Shown: positions 1 to 6,102 of the stretch, in pieces
Layout: each line of letters begins with the position of its first letter
Numbering within the stretch: the stretch's first letter is position 1
Origin: Candidatus Gottesmanbacteria bacterium
GTDB lineage: Bacteria > Patescibacteriota > Microgenomatia > UBA10105 > UBA927
DNA: 8,597 nucleotides
Assembly: GCA_026396845.1 (NCBI GenBank)
Contig: JAPLWC010000094.1
Coordinates: 1-8,597 of the forward strand
Reading direction: 5' to 3'
The notes under the pieces: model-generated
The model's input: only the letters and a program-made list of their open reading frames with translations
Databases searched by the model: none
What the model was told of the DNA's origin: nothing
Made by a program: the position numbers and the translations under genes

Positions 1-123
1 TTCCGGGACATCGGCGTACTGGAGACCGGCTTTTTTATAATGGGCAATTGTCCCGTAAAACATAGACGACGCAATGCCGACAAGGTATGCAAGATGCTCT
101 TTATTAAAAGTTTGTTTGGTCAT
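1..123 (-). CDS. Unrecognised protein, N-terminal 41 codons only (runs off left edge)
   Basis: An open frame begins at an ATG at 123 and continues through the left edge with no stop. It reads MTKQTFNKEHLAYLVGIASS, then MFYGTIAHYKKAGLQYADVPE. I do not recognise a family. The segment is lysine and aromatic rich with a mildly hydrophobic stretch at residues 11-25, too weak to call a membrane segment or signal peptide. The start is supported by AGGAGG at 132-127, although the spacing is tight (3 bases). An in-frame ATG at 135 has only a T-run upstream, so 123 is preferred. A strong intrinsic terminator lies immediately upstream, so this gene is probably a separate transcription unit or is controlled by read-through. 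No function is proposed. Confidence 0.6.
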   Translation of the reverse strand, partial: MTKQTFNKEHLAYLVGIASSMFYGTIAHYKKAGLQYADVPE

Positions 124-135
124 TATCCTCCTCAT

Positions 136-160
136 AAAAAAAGGAGCCCTACGGCTCCTT
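136..160 (-). terminator. Intrinsic terminator after the atp-upp unit
   Basis: On the minus strand an 8-bp perfect stem (AAGGAGCC, 160-153, pairing with GGCTCCTT, 148-141) with loop GTAG (152-149) runs straight into a T-run that ends at 136. This is a textbook Rho-independent terminator for transcription coming from upp. Its T-run ends one base before the ATGAGGAGG that carries the ribosome binding site of the next gene. It therefore sits inside the leader of any transcript for that gene that starts in the upp intergenic region. Confidence 0.85.
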
Positions 161-195
161 CAATGCGTAATTAATAAAAAAACCCAGTTCTTCAT
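160..195 (-). CDS. Possible 11-codon leader peptide ORF
   Basis: A short ORF, ATG at 195 to TGA at 162-160, would encode MKNWVFLLITH. It lies downstream of the promoter-like sequence, and its stop codon shares its last base with the first base of the terminator stem at 160. That placement is reminiscent of leader peptides that govern attenuators. Against this, the only purine-rich stretch upstream (AGGGA) is 11 bases away, no single amino acid is strongly repeated (one W, one F, two L, two I), and an ORF this short can arise by chance. Confidence 0.2.
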   Translation of the reverse strand: MKNWVFLLITH

Positions 196-214
196 CTTGT
201 TATGCGTCCCTGGG
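176..214 (-). terminator. Weak terminator-like hairpin with long loop
   Basis: On the minus strand CCCAG (214-210) can pair with CTGGG (187-183), enclosing a 22-base loop and followed directly by seven T residues (182-176). The 5-bp stem and long loop make it much weaker than the terminator at 136-160. Together they could form a tandem terminator for the upstream operon. The hairpin also encloses the start codon of the possible leader ORF at 195. It could be functional or incidental. Confidence 0.35.
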
Positions 215-248
215 ATTATAGTCTAAAAAAGTTAAGATGATGTGTCAA
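215..248 (-). promoter_or_regulatory. Sigma70-type promoter candidate reading toward the left-edge gene
   Basis: A perfect -35 hexamer TTGACA (248-243) is followed after 17 bases by TAGACT (225-220), a 4-of-6 match to the -10 consensus. This overlaps a perfect TATAAT (220-215), which by itself would be 22 bases from the -35, too far for a standard promoter. Just upstream are the arms GTCAA and TTGAC separated by AA (262-251), and the -35 repeats a preceding TTGAC, so an operator is conceivable. Transcripts from here would cross two terminator-like structures before reaching the gene at 123. Confidence 0.5.
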
Positions 249-262
249 GGGTCAATTTTGAC

Positions 263-901
263 TCATGTCCCGAAATAGCGGTCGCCGAAGTCTCCCAAGC
301 CTGGCACGATGAATTTTTTCGCATTCAGATGGTCATCAATCGCCCCGGTAATAATCATGACGTCCGGATGTCGTTCCTGTAACAACTTTACTCCTTCCGG
401 CGCCGACACTATGGACACAAGAACAATGCGTTTTGCGCCTTTCTTTTTCAGTGCCGCAACCGTATTATCAAACGATCCGCCGGTAGCAAGCATTGGATCA
501 ATAACCATCACGATATGGGACGCAAATATCTTCGGCATTTTCTGGTAATATTCCCTCGCCTGTGCCGTTTGTTCGTCACGCTCGAGCCCGATAAACCCGA
601 CGGATACCGCAGGAAGAAAATCCCGGAGCGCAATAAGCATAGCAAGCCCGGCACGAAGTACCGGCACGACAATCACTTTGTCGTTCAGTTGCCTTCCAGT
701 AAACGGAGCGAGCGGGGTTTCAATATTCTTGACCTTCGTTGAGAGGTGTTTGGTCGCCTCAATAAGAATAATTTTTGACACGGTGTCCGCGTGTCTGCGG
801 AATTCCTCCGTTGTGGTCCTGTAATCGCGAAGAACCGTAAGAGAATGTTCAACCAGGGGATGTGAAACGCAAATAACATTACCTCTATTTGTTTTTGTCA
901 T
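263..901 (-). CDS. upp: Uracil phosphoribosyltransferase
   Basis: Cytosolic pyrimidine salvage enzyme making UMP and pyrophosphate from uracil and PRPP. The 212-residue product has the usual length. It shows the N-terminal SHPLVEHSLTVLRD region (13-26), VPVLRAGLAML (79-89), the type I phosphoribosyltransferase PRPP loop DPMLATGGS (135-143), and the C-terminal uracil-binding segment FIVPGLGDFGDRYFGT (197-212). The ATG at 901 overlaps the atpC stop in an ATGA, with no Shine-Dalgarno of its own, so translation is probably coupled to atpC and upp is the last gene of the ATP synthase transcript. In Bacillus subtilis upp sits near the atp operon but upstream of it; here it is downstream and directly coupled. 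Identification is secure. Confidence 0.97.
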   Translation of the reverse strand: MTKTNRGNVICVSHPLVEHSLTVLRDYRTTTEEFRRHADTVSKIILIEATKHLSTKVKNIETPLAPFTGRQLNDKVIVVPVLRAGLAMLIALRDFLPAVSVGFIGLERDEQTAQAREYYQKMPKIFASHIVMVIDPMLATGGSFDNTVAALKKKGAKRIVLVSIVSAPEGVKLLQERHPDVMIITGAIDDHLNAKKFIVPGLGDFGDRYFGT

Positions 902-1317
902 GATGGCATGGGTCGTTCGTGTCTCCGGTGAAATACTTTCAGTTCCAAAACGGAGCGCCGGAGAAGCGATTGGGCGGCGGAAAGTTCGACTCCTGTGATG
1001 TGTTTTGAAAGCGCATCACTCGCGGTCTTTTGGGCTTTCTTAATCTCTGCTTCATTGAGTTCATGTGCGTGGAATGCGCTCGTCACCAGAATTGAAACAC
1101 CGGATTTCGTCACTTCCATAAAACCGCTTCCGATAGCCAGAAAATATTCCTTGGATGCTGATGTAATCTTAATTTCCCCTTCAGTCAGTGCGCTAAAGAG
1201 CGGCTCGTGCAGAGCCAACACCCCGATCATACCGTTTGCGGTTGGCGCCATAAGAGAATCGACCTCTTCCGAGAATGCTTTCCGTTGCGGGGTGATGATA
1301 TCAAGTCGAAATTGCAT
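898..1317 (-). CDS. atpC: F1Fo ATP synthase subunit epsilon
   Basis: Epsilon is a central-stalk subunit of F1 that contacts gamma and the c-ring and can inhibit ATP hydrolysis. The product is 139 aa, typical for the family. It has an N-terminal beta-sandwich (about 1-84) containing GMIGVLALHEPLFSALTEGEI, the family's G-x-x-G-x-L-x-x-H-x-P-L pattern, and a C-terminal two-helix domain (about 88-139), so the regulatory helices are present. I chose the ATG at 1317 because AAGGA (1329-1325) lies 7 bases upstream. A TTG at 1332 in the same frame would place that Shine-Dalgarno inside the gene. It follows atpD after an 18-base gap, and its stop overlaps the upp start. Confidence 0.94.
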   Translation of the reverse strand: MQFRLDIITPQRKAFSEEVDSLMAPTANGMIGVLALHEPLFSALTEGEIKITSASKEYFLAIGSGFMEVTKSGVSILVTSAFHAHELNEAEIKKAQKTASDALSKHITGVELSAAQSLLRRSVLELKVFHRRHERPMPS

Positions 1318-1335
1318 ATGAAAATCCTTCAAAAT

Positions 1336-2721
1336 TTATTTCACTTCATCAATGGAGCCGACCATATAAAAGGCTTGTTCGGTCTTGCTGTCGTGTTTTC
1401 CTTCAAGAATCTCTTTAAAGCCGTGGATTGTTTCCTTGAGCGGCACATATTTGCCGGTACGTGCAGTGAATGCTTCGGCGACAAACATCGGCTGGGTCAG
1501 GAACCGCTGAATTTTACGTGCGCGGGTAACAACGAGCTTATCTTCATCACTTAACTCTTCCATGCCCAAAATGGCAATAATATCCTGCAGATCCTTGTAG
1601 CGCTGTAATATTTTCTGCACCCCCCGGGCAACGTTGTAGTGTTCTTCTCCCACGACAGAAGGTTCAAGAATCCGTGAGTTGGATGACAAGGGGTCTACCG
1701 CAGGAAACAGCCCCTGTTCGGAAATAGATCGCTCAAGCGAGATCGTTGAGTCCAAATGCGCAAATGTTGCCACGGGTGCCGGATCCGTGTAATCATCCGC
1801 GGGTACGTAGACAGCCTGTACCGACGTAATGGATCCTTTTTTCGTTGACGTAATGCGTTCCTGAAGCGCGCCCATTTCCGAGGCTAACGTCGGCTGGTAT
1901 CCCACAGCCGAAGGAATTCGGCCGAGAAGTGCGGACACTTCGCTTCCAGCCTGCGCGAAACGGAAAATGTTATCGATAAAAAGGAGCACATCCTGCCCTT
2001 CCTCATCGCGGAAATATTCCGCCATGGTCAGGCCCGTAAGACCGACCCGGAGCCTGGCGCCCGGAGGTTCGTTCATTTGTCCGAAGACGAGTGCCGTTTT
2101 ATTGATAACCCCGGATTCCTTCATCTCCCGCCATAAATCGTTTCCTTCACGGGACCGTTCTCCCACACCGGCAAACACCGACACGCCACCGTGCACCTCC
2201 GCCACATTATGGATAAGTTCCTGTATGATAACGGTTTTTCCGACTCCTGCGCCGCCGAATATAGCAACTTTCCCACCCTTGACAAACGGAGCAATAAGGT
2301 CAATGACTTTAACGCCGGTCTCTAAAACCTCGCGGCTTCCTGCCTGCTCCGTGAGCGGCGGAGCGTCACGGTGAATAGGATACGTTTTGGTTGTTGTCAC
2401 GGGTCCCAGCGAGTCGATCGGTTCTCCGATGACGTTAAAAATTCTTCCGAGCGTCTTTTTGCCGACCGGAACGCGGATAGGATCTCCCGTTGAAATTACG
2501 CTGTCACCGCGTTTCAATCCGTCCGTGGGACCAAGTGCGACCGCGCGGACGCGGTCGTCTCCCAAATGGGCGGCAACTTCCAGCACAAGAATTTTTCCCG
2601 GTTCAGCGCTTTGGACGTGCAGGGCATCGTAAATCAAAGGGATATGCCCTTCGCCAAACTGCACGTCAACGACGGCCCCGATAATCTGAGCTATTGTGCC
2701 GCGATATTCCGTTTTCTTCAT
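1336..2721 (-). CDS. atpD: F1Fo ATP synthase subunit beta (catalytic)
   Basis: Beta carries the catalytic nucleotide sites of F1 at the cytoplasmic face of the membrane. The 461-residue protein is complete: N-terminal beta-barrel (about 5-80), Walker A GGAGVGKT (156-163), the GERSREG segment with the catalytic glutamate at 188, Walker B ending in Asp250 (LLFID), and the alpha/beta signature PAVDPLSSNS (340-349). The gamma-contacting DELSEED loop appears here as EELSDED (388-394), followed by the C-terminal helical domain. All catalytic residues I can check are present, so beta looks active. AAGGAG lies 7 bases before the ATG, and the gap from atpG is 21 bases. Nothing suggests decay, in contrast to atpA. 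Confidence 0.98.
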   Translation of the reverse strand: MKKTEYRGTIAQIIGAVVDVQFGEGHIPLIYDALHVQSAEPGKILVLEVAAHLGDDRVRAVALGPTDGLKRGDSVISTGDPIRVPVGKKTLGRIFNVIGEPIDSLGPVTTTKTYPIHRDAPPLTEQAGSREVLETGVKVIDLIAPFVKGGKVAIFGGAGVGKTVIIQELIHNVAEVHGGVSVFAGVGERSREGNDLWREMKESGVINKTALVFGQMNEPPGARLRVGLTGLTMAEYFRDEEGQDVLLFIDNIFRFAQAGSEVSALLGRIPSAVGYQPTLASEMGALQERITSTKKGSITSVQAVYVPADDYTDPAPVATFAHLDSTISLERSISEQGLFPAVDPLSSNSRILEPSVVGEEHYNVARGVQKILQRYKDLQDIIAILGMEELSDEDKLVVTRARKIQRFLTQPMFVAEAFTARTGKYVPLKETIHGFKEILEGKHDSKTEQAFYMVGSIDEVK

Positions 2722-2742
2722 ATTTCTTCTCCTTTTGTTATA

Positions 2743-3594
2743 TTATTCAGTGGCAAGCCTTGCTGTCACCATATCGGATATTTCGTACGTAATTTTTTCC
2801 TGCCTGGCTTTGTTGTATACCAGCGTCAGCTCTTCCATAAACGACAGCGCGTTGTCGGTCGCGTTACGCATGGCAACCATACGGGCACTATGTTCGCTTG
2901 CGTCCGCCTGAATGACCGCGTCGCGCACCTGATTCTCAAGATAATGCGGAAGAAGTGACTCAAAAACTTCCGATACGCTCGGTTCAATAAGGAATTCAGG
3001 TCCTGTTGCTGACTCTGCCAGCCCGGTCAGTGTCAGCGGTAAAAGAGTTTTTTTACGGGGAATTTGTTTGAGTGCAGATACGAATTCATTGTAGACAATA
3101 TCAACACTTCCGACTGCACCTGCTAAAAATGCTTCGGTCAAAAGCTGTGTGAGAGCCGGCACGCTGTCCACAAACGGAATTTTATCCGAAAAATCGGCTT
3201 TGAGAACCGTGTGCATCTGTGTAATAAAGTTAGTGCCCTTTTTCCCCAGCGAAACAAATTCCAGATTATCGAAGGACGGATATTCCTTCATCATTGCCCG
3301 AAAGAGCGTAATGTTTAATCCTCCGCACAATCCTTTGTTGGTAGAAATGACGATCACCAGATGTTTTTTTGTTTCCTTAAGCGAGGTGCGCAGAAGAGGA
3401 TGATTGCTGATGTCGGTGCGGGAGGCGAGTGAGTGCACCATATCGCGGATTTTTTGCGCATAGAGTTTACCTGCCGTAGCCTGTTGCTGTGCTTTACGCA
3501 TTTTGGACGCGGAAACCATTTCCATAGCTTTGGTAATCTGCGCTATGTTTTTTGCGGACTTAATGCGGTTTTTGATTAATCGGACGTTTGCCAT
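2743..3594 (-). CDS. atpG: F1Fo ATP synthase subunit gamma
   Basis: Gamma is the rotating central shaft that couples the c-ring to the alpha3-beta3 head. At 283 aa it matches the usual length. The N-terminal helix carries the family pattern RLIKNRIKSAKNIAQITKAM (residues 5-24) followed by EMVSASKMRKAQ. The central Rossmann-like domain includes STNKGLCGGLN, and the C-terminal helix carries SARMVAMRNATDNA and the LVYNKARQEKIT region that sits inside the head. It starts 3 bases after the atpA stop without a strong Shine-Dalgarno, so translation is probably coupled to the end of atpA. Because the preserved atpA frame runs to its normal stop, reinitiation here is possible only if that part of atpA is translated. 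Confidence 0.97.
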   Translation of the reverse strand: MANVRLIKNRIKSAKNIAQITKAMEMVSASKMRKAQQQATAGKLYAQKIRDMVHSLASRTDISNHPLLRTSLKETKKHLVIVISTNKGLCGGLNITLFRAMMKEYPSFDNLEFVSLGKKGTNFITQMHTVLKADFSDKIPFVDSVPALTQLLTEAFLAGAVGSVDIVYNEFVSALKQIPRKKTLLPLTLTGLAESATGPEFLIEPSVSEVFESLLPHYLENQVRDAVIQADASEHSARMVAMRNATDNALSFMEELTLVYNKARQEKITYEISDMVTARLATE

Positions 3595-3597
3595 AGG

Positions 3598-4982
3598 TTA
3601 TGTAAATTCTTTTTTAAAACCCGCGACTGCCTCTTTGAGTTGGGACTCAATTGCCTGCGTCACTACTTTTTCTTTGACGATCGCGGCAAGTGTCTTCTTA
3701 TATTTGGAATGTAGATATGTTAAAAAGCCTTTTTCAAACGGTCCGACTTTGACTACAGCGATATCGTCAAGATAGCCCGCCGTACCTGCCCAAATACTTG
3801 CGATCTGTTCTTCAACCGGCATGGGAACAAACAAACCCTGTTTCAGAAGTTCCATCATACGGCTTCCTCGTTCTATCTGTTTTTTGGTCGCTTCATCAAG
3901 GTCCGAGCTAAACTGTGCAAAAGCCGCAAGGGACCGGTACTGTGCAAGGTCGAGCTTCAATGTTCCGGCAACCTTTTTCATCGCCTTTATCTGTGCCTCT
4001 CCGCCGACGCGTGAAACGGAAATACCAACGTTAATGGCCGGCCGCTGGCCCGCATTAAAAAGATCGGATTCCAAAAAGAGCTGCCCGTCTGTTATGGAAA
4101 TAACGTTGGTCGGAATATAGGCAGACATATCGTTGGCCTGTGTTTCAATGATGGGAAGTGCGGTAAGGGATCCGCCTCCGTGCTTCTCATCCAGCCTGCA
4201 CGCGCGCTCCAAAAGGCGGCTATGGAGGTAAAAAACGTCGCCCGGATATGCCTCGCGTCCGCTCGGGCGACGTAAAATAAGGGATATCTGACGGTATGCC
4301 CAGGCGTGTTTGCTCAGGTCGTCGTAAATAATAAGGGCATCGCGTCCCTGATCCATGAAATATTCACCCATTGCGCAGCCGGCGTAGGGCGCAATGTACT
4401 GATAGGCTGCAGAATCGCTTGCGGACGCCGACACGACGATTGTGTGGGCCATAGCGCCATGCTTGGTAAGATCCCTGATAACCTGGGCAATACGCGAGGT
4501 TTTCTGTCCGATGGCTACGTAAATACAGATGACGTTTTCTTTCTTTTGGTTTATGATCGTATCAACGACAATTGAGGTTTTCCCGGTATTCCGGTCGCCG
4601 ATAATGAGCTCCCTTTGTCCGCGGCCGATCGGAATCATCGCATCAATTGCTTTAATGCCGGTTTGTATGGGCGTCTGGACTCTCCTGCGGCTCGTGACAG
4701 ATGGTGCAACCTTTTCAATCGGATACAGCGTCTTTGCTTTTATCGGTCGTCCGCCGTCCAGCGGCTCTCCGATCGGATTGACAACCCGTCCTAAAAACGA
4801 TTCGCCGACAGGCATAGACAAAAGTTTACCCGTGGAAGTCACCTCATCGCCTTCTTTGATGGACAGATAATCACCGCAACAGACATCACATGCCCGATCC
4901 GCTCTGCCCGAACATCCGGTTCGTACTGCGTGATTTTTTTGACTAGTTCGCTGGCAATGTCCCTGGTATAATCGTTTTTCAT
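3598..4982 (-). pseudogene. atpA: F1Fo ATP synthase subunit alpha, internally deleted and frameshifted
   Basis: Alpha forms the non-catalytic nucleotide sites of the F1 head. The natural start is the ATG at 4982, overlapping the atpH stop as ATGA. It opens with MKNDYTRDIASELVKKITQY and continues to ERIGHVMSV, a normal alpha N-terminus. After about 35 codons that frame drifts and stops at TGA 4841-4839. From GDYLSIKEGDEV (4875 onward, another frame) a normal alpha resumes for 425 codons: Walker A GDRNTGKT (about 4599-4576), signature PAINVGISVS with the arginine-finger region SRVGG, and C-terminal helices. By alignment from memory with E. coli alpha, about 41 residues of the N-terminal beta-barrel are missing and the break is out of frame. 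Frame open upstream of the junction to 5142 is only atpH read in the wrong frame. It is either a true mutation or an assembly or read error. Confidence 0.88.
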
Positions 4983-5335
4983 ACGGATAATATGGACCGT
5001 GCGATGCTAGCCACTTGAGTCGTGAGACTCGAATCGACAATCCAATCTGCCACCTGAATTTTAATTCCCCCCACAAGGGACTCATCAATACTATACTGGC
5101 ACTCGACAGAGTGTCCCAACAGCCGGACAAGAACTGCTTCAATCCGTTTCTTCTCCGGCTCCAAAAGTGCTACTGCACTTTTGACCTGTGCATTCTGTTC
5201 ACGCTTGGCCGCCGCCGTCACTTTCGTGAGAAGCGACGTAACTCGCGGCGCTACTGTCTTTGCGCGCGCATCGCTGCGCACGTACATCGCGACTTCTTCT
5301 ATAAATCCCCGTGCATCTTTTGAAAGCATCTTCAT
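4979..5335 (-). CDS. atpH: F1Fo ATP synthase subunit delta, short form
   Basis: Delta joins the peripheral stalk (b) to the top of F1. The C-terminal half is clear: a helix with EPEKKRIEAVLVRLLG (59-74), then VECQYSIDESLVGGIKIQVADWIVDSS, matching the family's Asp-x-x-Leu-(Ile/Val)-Gly-Gly and (Ile/Val)-Asp-x-Ser pattern. The protein has only 118 residues, whereas E. coli-type delta has about 177. The shortfall is in the N-terminal helical bundle that binds the alpha N-termini, of which only about 45 residues remain. The ATG at 5335 overlaps the atpF stop (ATGA) and has AAAAGG 7 bases upstream, so the start is well supported and the protein is not merely clipped by a wrong start. The stop overlaps the atpA start. 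Confidence 0.88.
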   Translation of the reverse strand: MKMLSKDARGFIEEVAMYVRSDARAKTVAPRVTSLLTKVTAAAKREQNAQVKSAVALLEPEKKRIEAVLVRLLGHSVECQYSIDESLVGGIKIQVADWIVDSSLTTQVASIARSILSV

Positions 5336-5829
5336 GAGTTAACCTTTTCCAATTCTTTTACGTGTTTTTGTATCAACTTATGCTGATCAGCCGTTGAAAG
5401 CACCTGTGACAGCAGCTGTTTGGTCATAGCCTGCGCTATATCTACCGCAGCTTTGCGTACATCTTTCTCCATACCCGCGCGCAGCTCAACGACATCATCT
5501 TTTCCTTTTGCTATGATGCCCTGCGCGGCCGTGTGGGCGGCTTCAATAATATCATGGGCCTCGGCCTCCGCTTCTTTCTTCCCCCCCTCCACGATATTAC
5601 GTGCTTCTTTCCGTGCTTCCTCTAAAAGCTTTTCCTTCCGCGCATTCATCTTTTCTTCCTCTGCCCGTAACTTTTCCGTCAGCTCAAGACCGGCCGCAAT
5701 CTCCTTCTTTCTCTTTTCCAGCATGCCAAGGATCGGCTTATAGAGAAGCTTCGAAAGCACGAAAAAAATGATGAGAAAATTGACTATTTGAGCCAAAAGT
5801 AAATTCGGCTCAATTCCTAACTGCTCCAT
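5332..5829 (-). CDS. atpF: F1Fo ATP synthase subunit b
   Basis: Subunit b forms the peripheral stalk, anchored in the membrane and holding F1 against rotation. The 165-residue protein has a single N-terminal membrane segment (about 10-29, LLAQIVNFLIIFFVLSKLLY) followed by KPILGMLEKRKKEI and a long highly charged helix rich in Glu, Lys and Ala to residue 160, the expected coiled coil. Length and layout match family b. AAAGGAT ends 6 bases before the ATG at 5829, and 25 bases separate it from atpE. There is only one b-type gene here, so the stalk would be a b homodimer. Confidence 0.95.
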   Translation of the reverse strand: MEQLGIEPNLLLAQIVNFLIIFFVLSKLLYKPILGMLEKRKKEIAAGLELTEKLRAEEEKMNARKEKLLEEARKEARNIVEGGKKEAEAEAHDIIEAAHTAAQGIIAKGKDDVVELRAGMEKDVRKAAVDIAQAMTKQLLSQVLSTADQHKLIQKHVKELEKVNS

Positions 5830-5854
5830 AACGCTATCCTTTCATGGTAACTTC

Positions 5855-6082
5855 TTACACAAATTTGATAATCAGGCCGGCGACCAATGAATAAATAGCA
5901 ATAGCTTCAGCAAACGCAAGACCTAAAATCATCGTCGTGCGTATACCGTCCGCAGCTTCAGGATTTCGGCCGATTGCCTCCATCGCTTTTGCCGCGAGCA
6001 TTCCGATTGCAAGTGCCGGTCCAAATCCTCCAACCGCTACTGTAATACCCGTCATAATTAATTTTACTGTATTTTGATCCAT
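5855..6082 (-). CDS. atpE: F1Fo ATP synthase subunit c
   Basis: Subunit c forms the rotating membrane ring that carries protons. The 75-residue hairpin has a first helix with small residues at the packing positions (GGFGPALAIG, 18-27), the polar loop GRNPEA (38-43) that contacts gamma and epsilon, and a second helix with the ion-binding carboxylate Glu59 in LAFAEAIAIYSLV. The glutamine and serine/threonine ligands typical of sodium-type c subunits (Gln in helix 1, Glu-Ser/Thr in helix 2) are absent, which points to proton coupling by inference. I chose the ATG at 6082 because AGGAGGTGAT (6098-6089) ends 6 bases upstream. A TTG at 6106 in the same frame would put that site inside the gene. Confidence 0.96.
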   Translation of the reverse strand: MDQNTVKLIMTGITVAVGGFGPALAIGMLAAKAMEAIGRNPEAADGIRTTMILGLAFAEAIAIYSLVAGLIIKFV

Positions 6083-6088
6083 TAAAAA

Positions 6089-6098
6089 ATCACCTCCT
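6089..6098 (-). promoter_or_regulatory. Strong Shine-Dalgarno of atpE
   Basis: The minus strand reads AGGAGGTGAT, a full match to the 16S rRNA anti-Shine-Dalgarno complement and the best ribosome binding site in the operon. It fixes the atpE start at 6082. It fits the need to make many c subunits per complex; strong atpE initiation is well known in E. coli. Confidence 0.85.
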
Positions 6099-6102
6099 GA
6101 CT

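Noticed and set aside
192..240. Seven-base inverted repeat TCATCTT (192-198) / AAGATGA (234-240)
   Set aside because: One arm lies in the promoter spacer and would not be transcribed; the arms are 35 bases apart in an AT-rich spacer, so chance is likely.
1318..1332. TTG start for atpC giving five extra N-terminal residues
   Set aside because: The Shine-Dalgarno AAGGA lies inside that extension, 7 bases before the ATG at 1317, and epsilon proteins begin at this ATG.
1967..2374. 135-codon open frame on the plus strand opposite atpD
   Set aside because: Shadow of a conserved coding sequence: no ribosome binding site, no recognisable protein, and composition dictated by atpD.
2538..2557. Perfect 8-bp inverted repeat with a 4-base loop inside atpD
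   Set aside because: It falls in codons for DDRVRAVA, conserved in beta, with no T-run. It is best explained by GC-rich Arg and Val codons and not by a terminator.
4983..5142. Continuous frame upstream of atpA to an ATG at 5142, giving an apparent 514-residue alpha of plausible total length
   Set aside because: Residues before GDYLSIKEG in that frame are atpH and the atpA 5' end read in the wrong frame and resemble no alpha sequence. The genuine alpha N-terminus starts at 4982 in another frame. The near-normal length is a coincidence.
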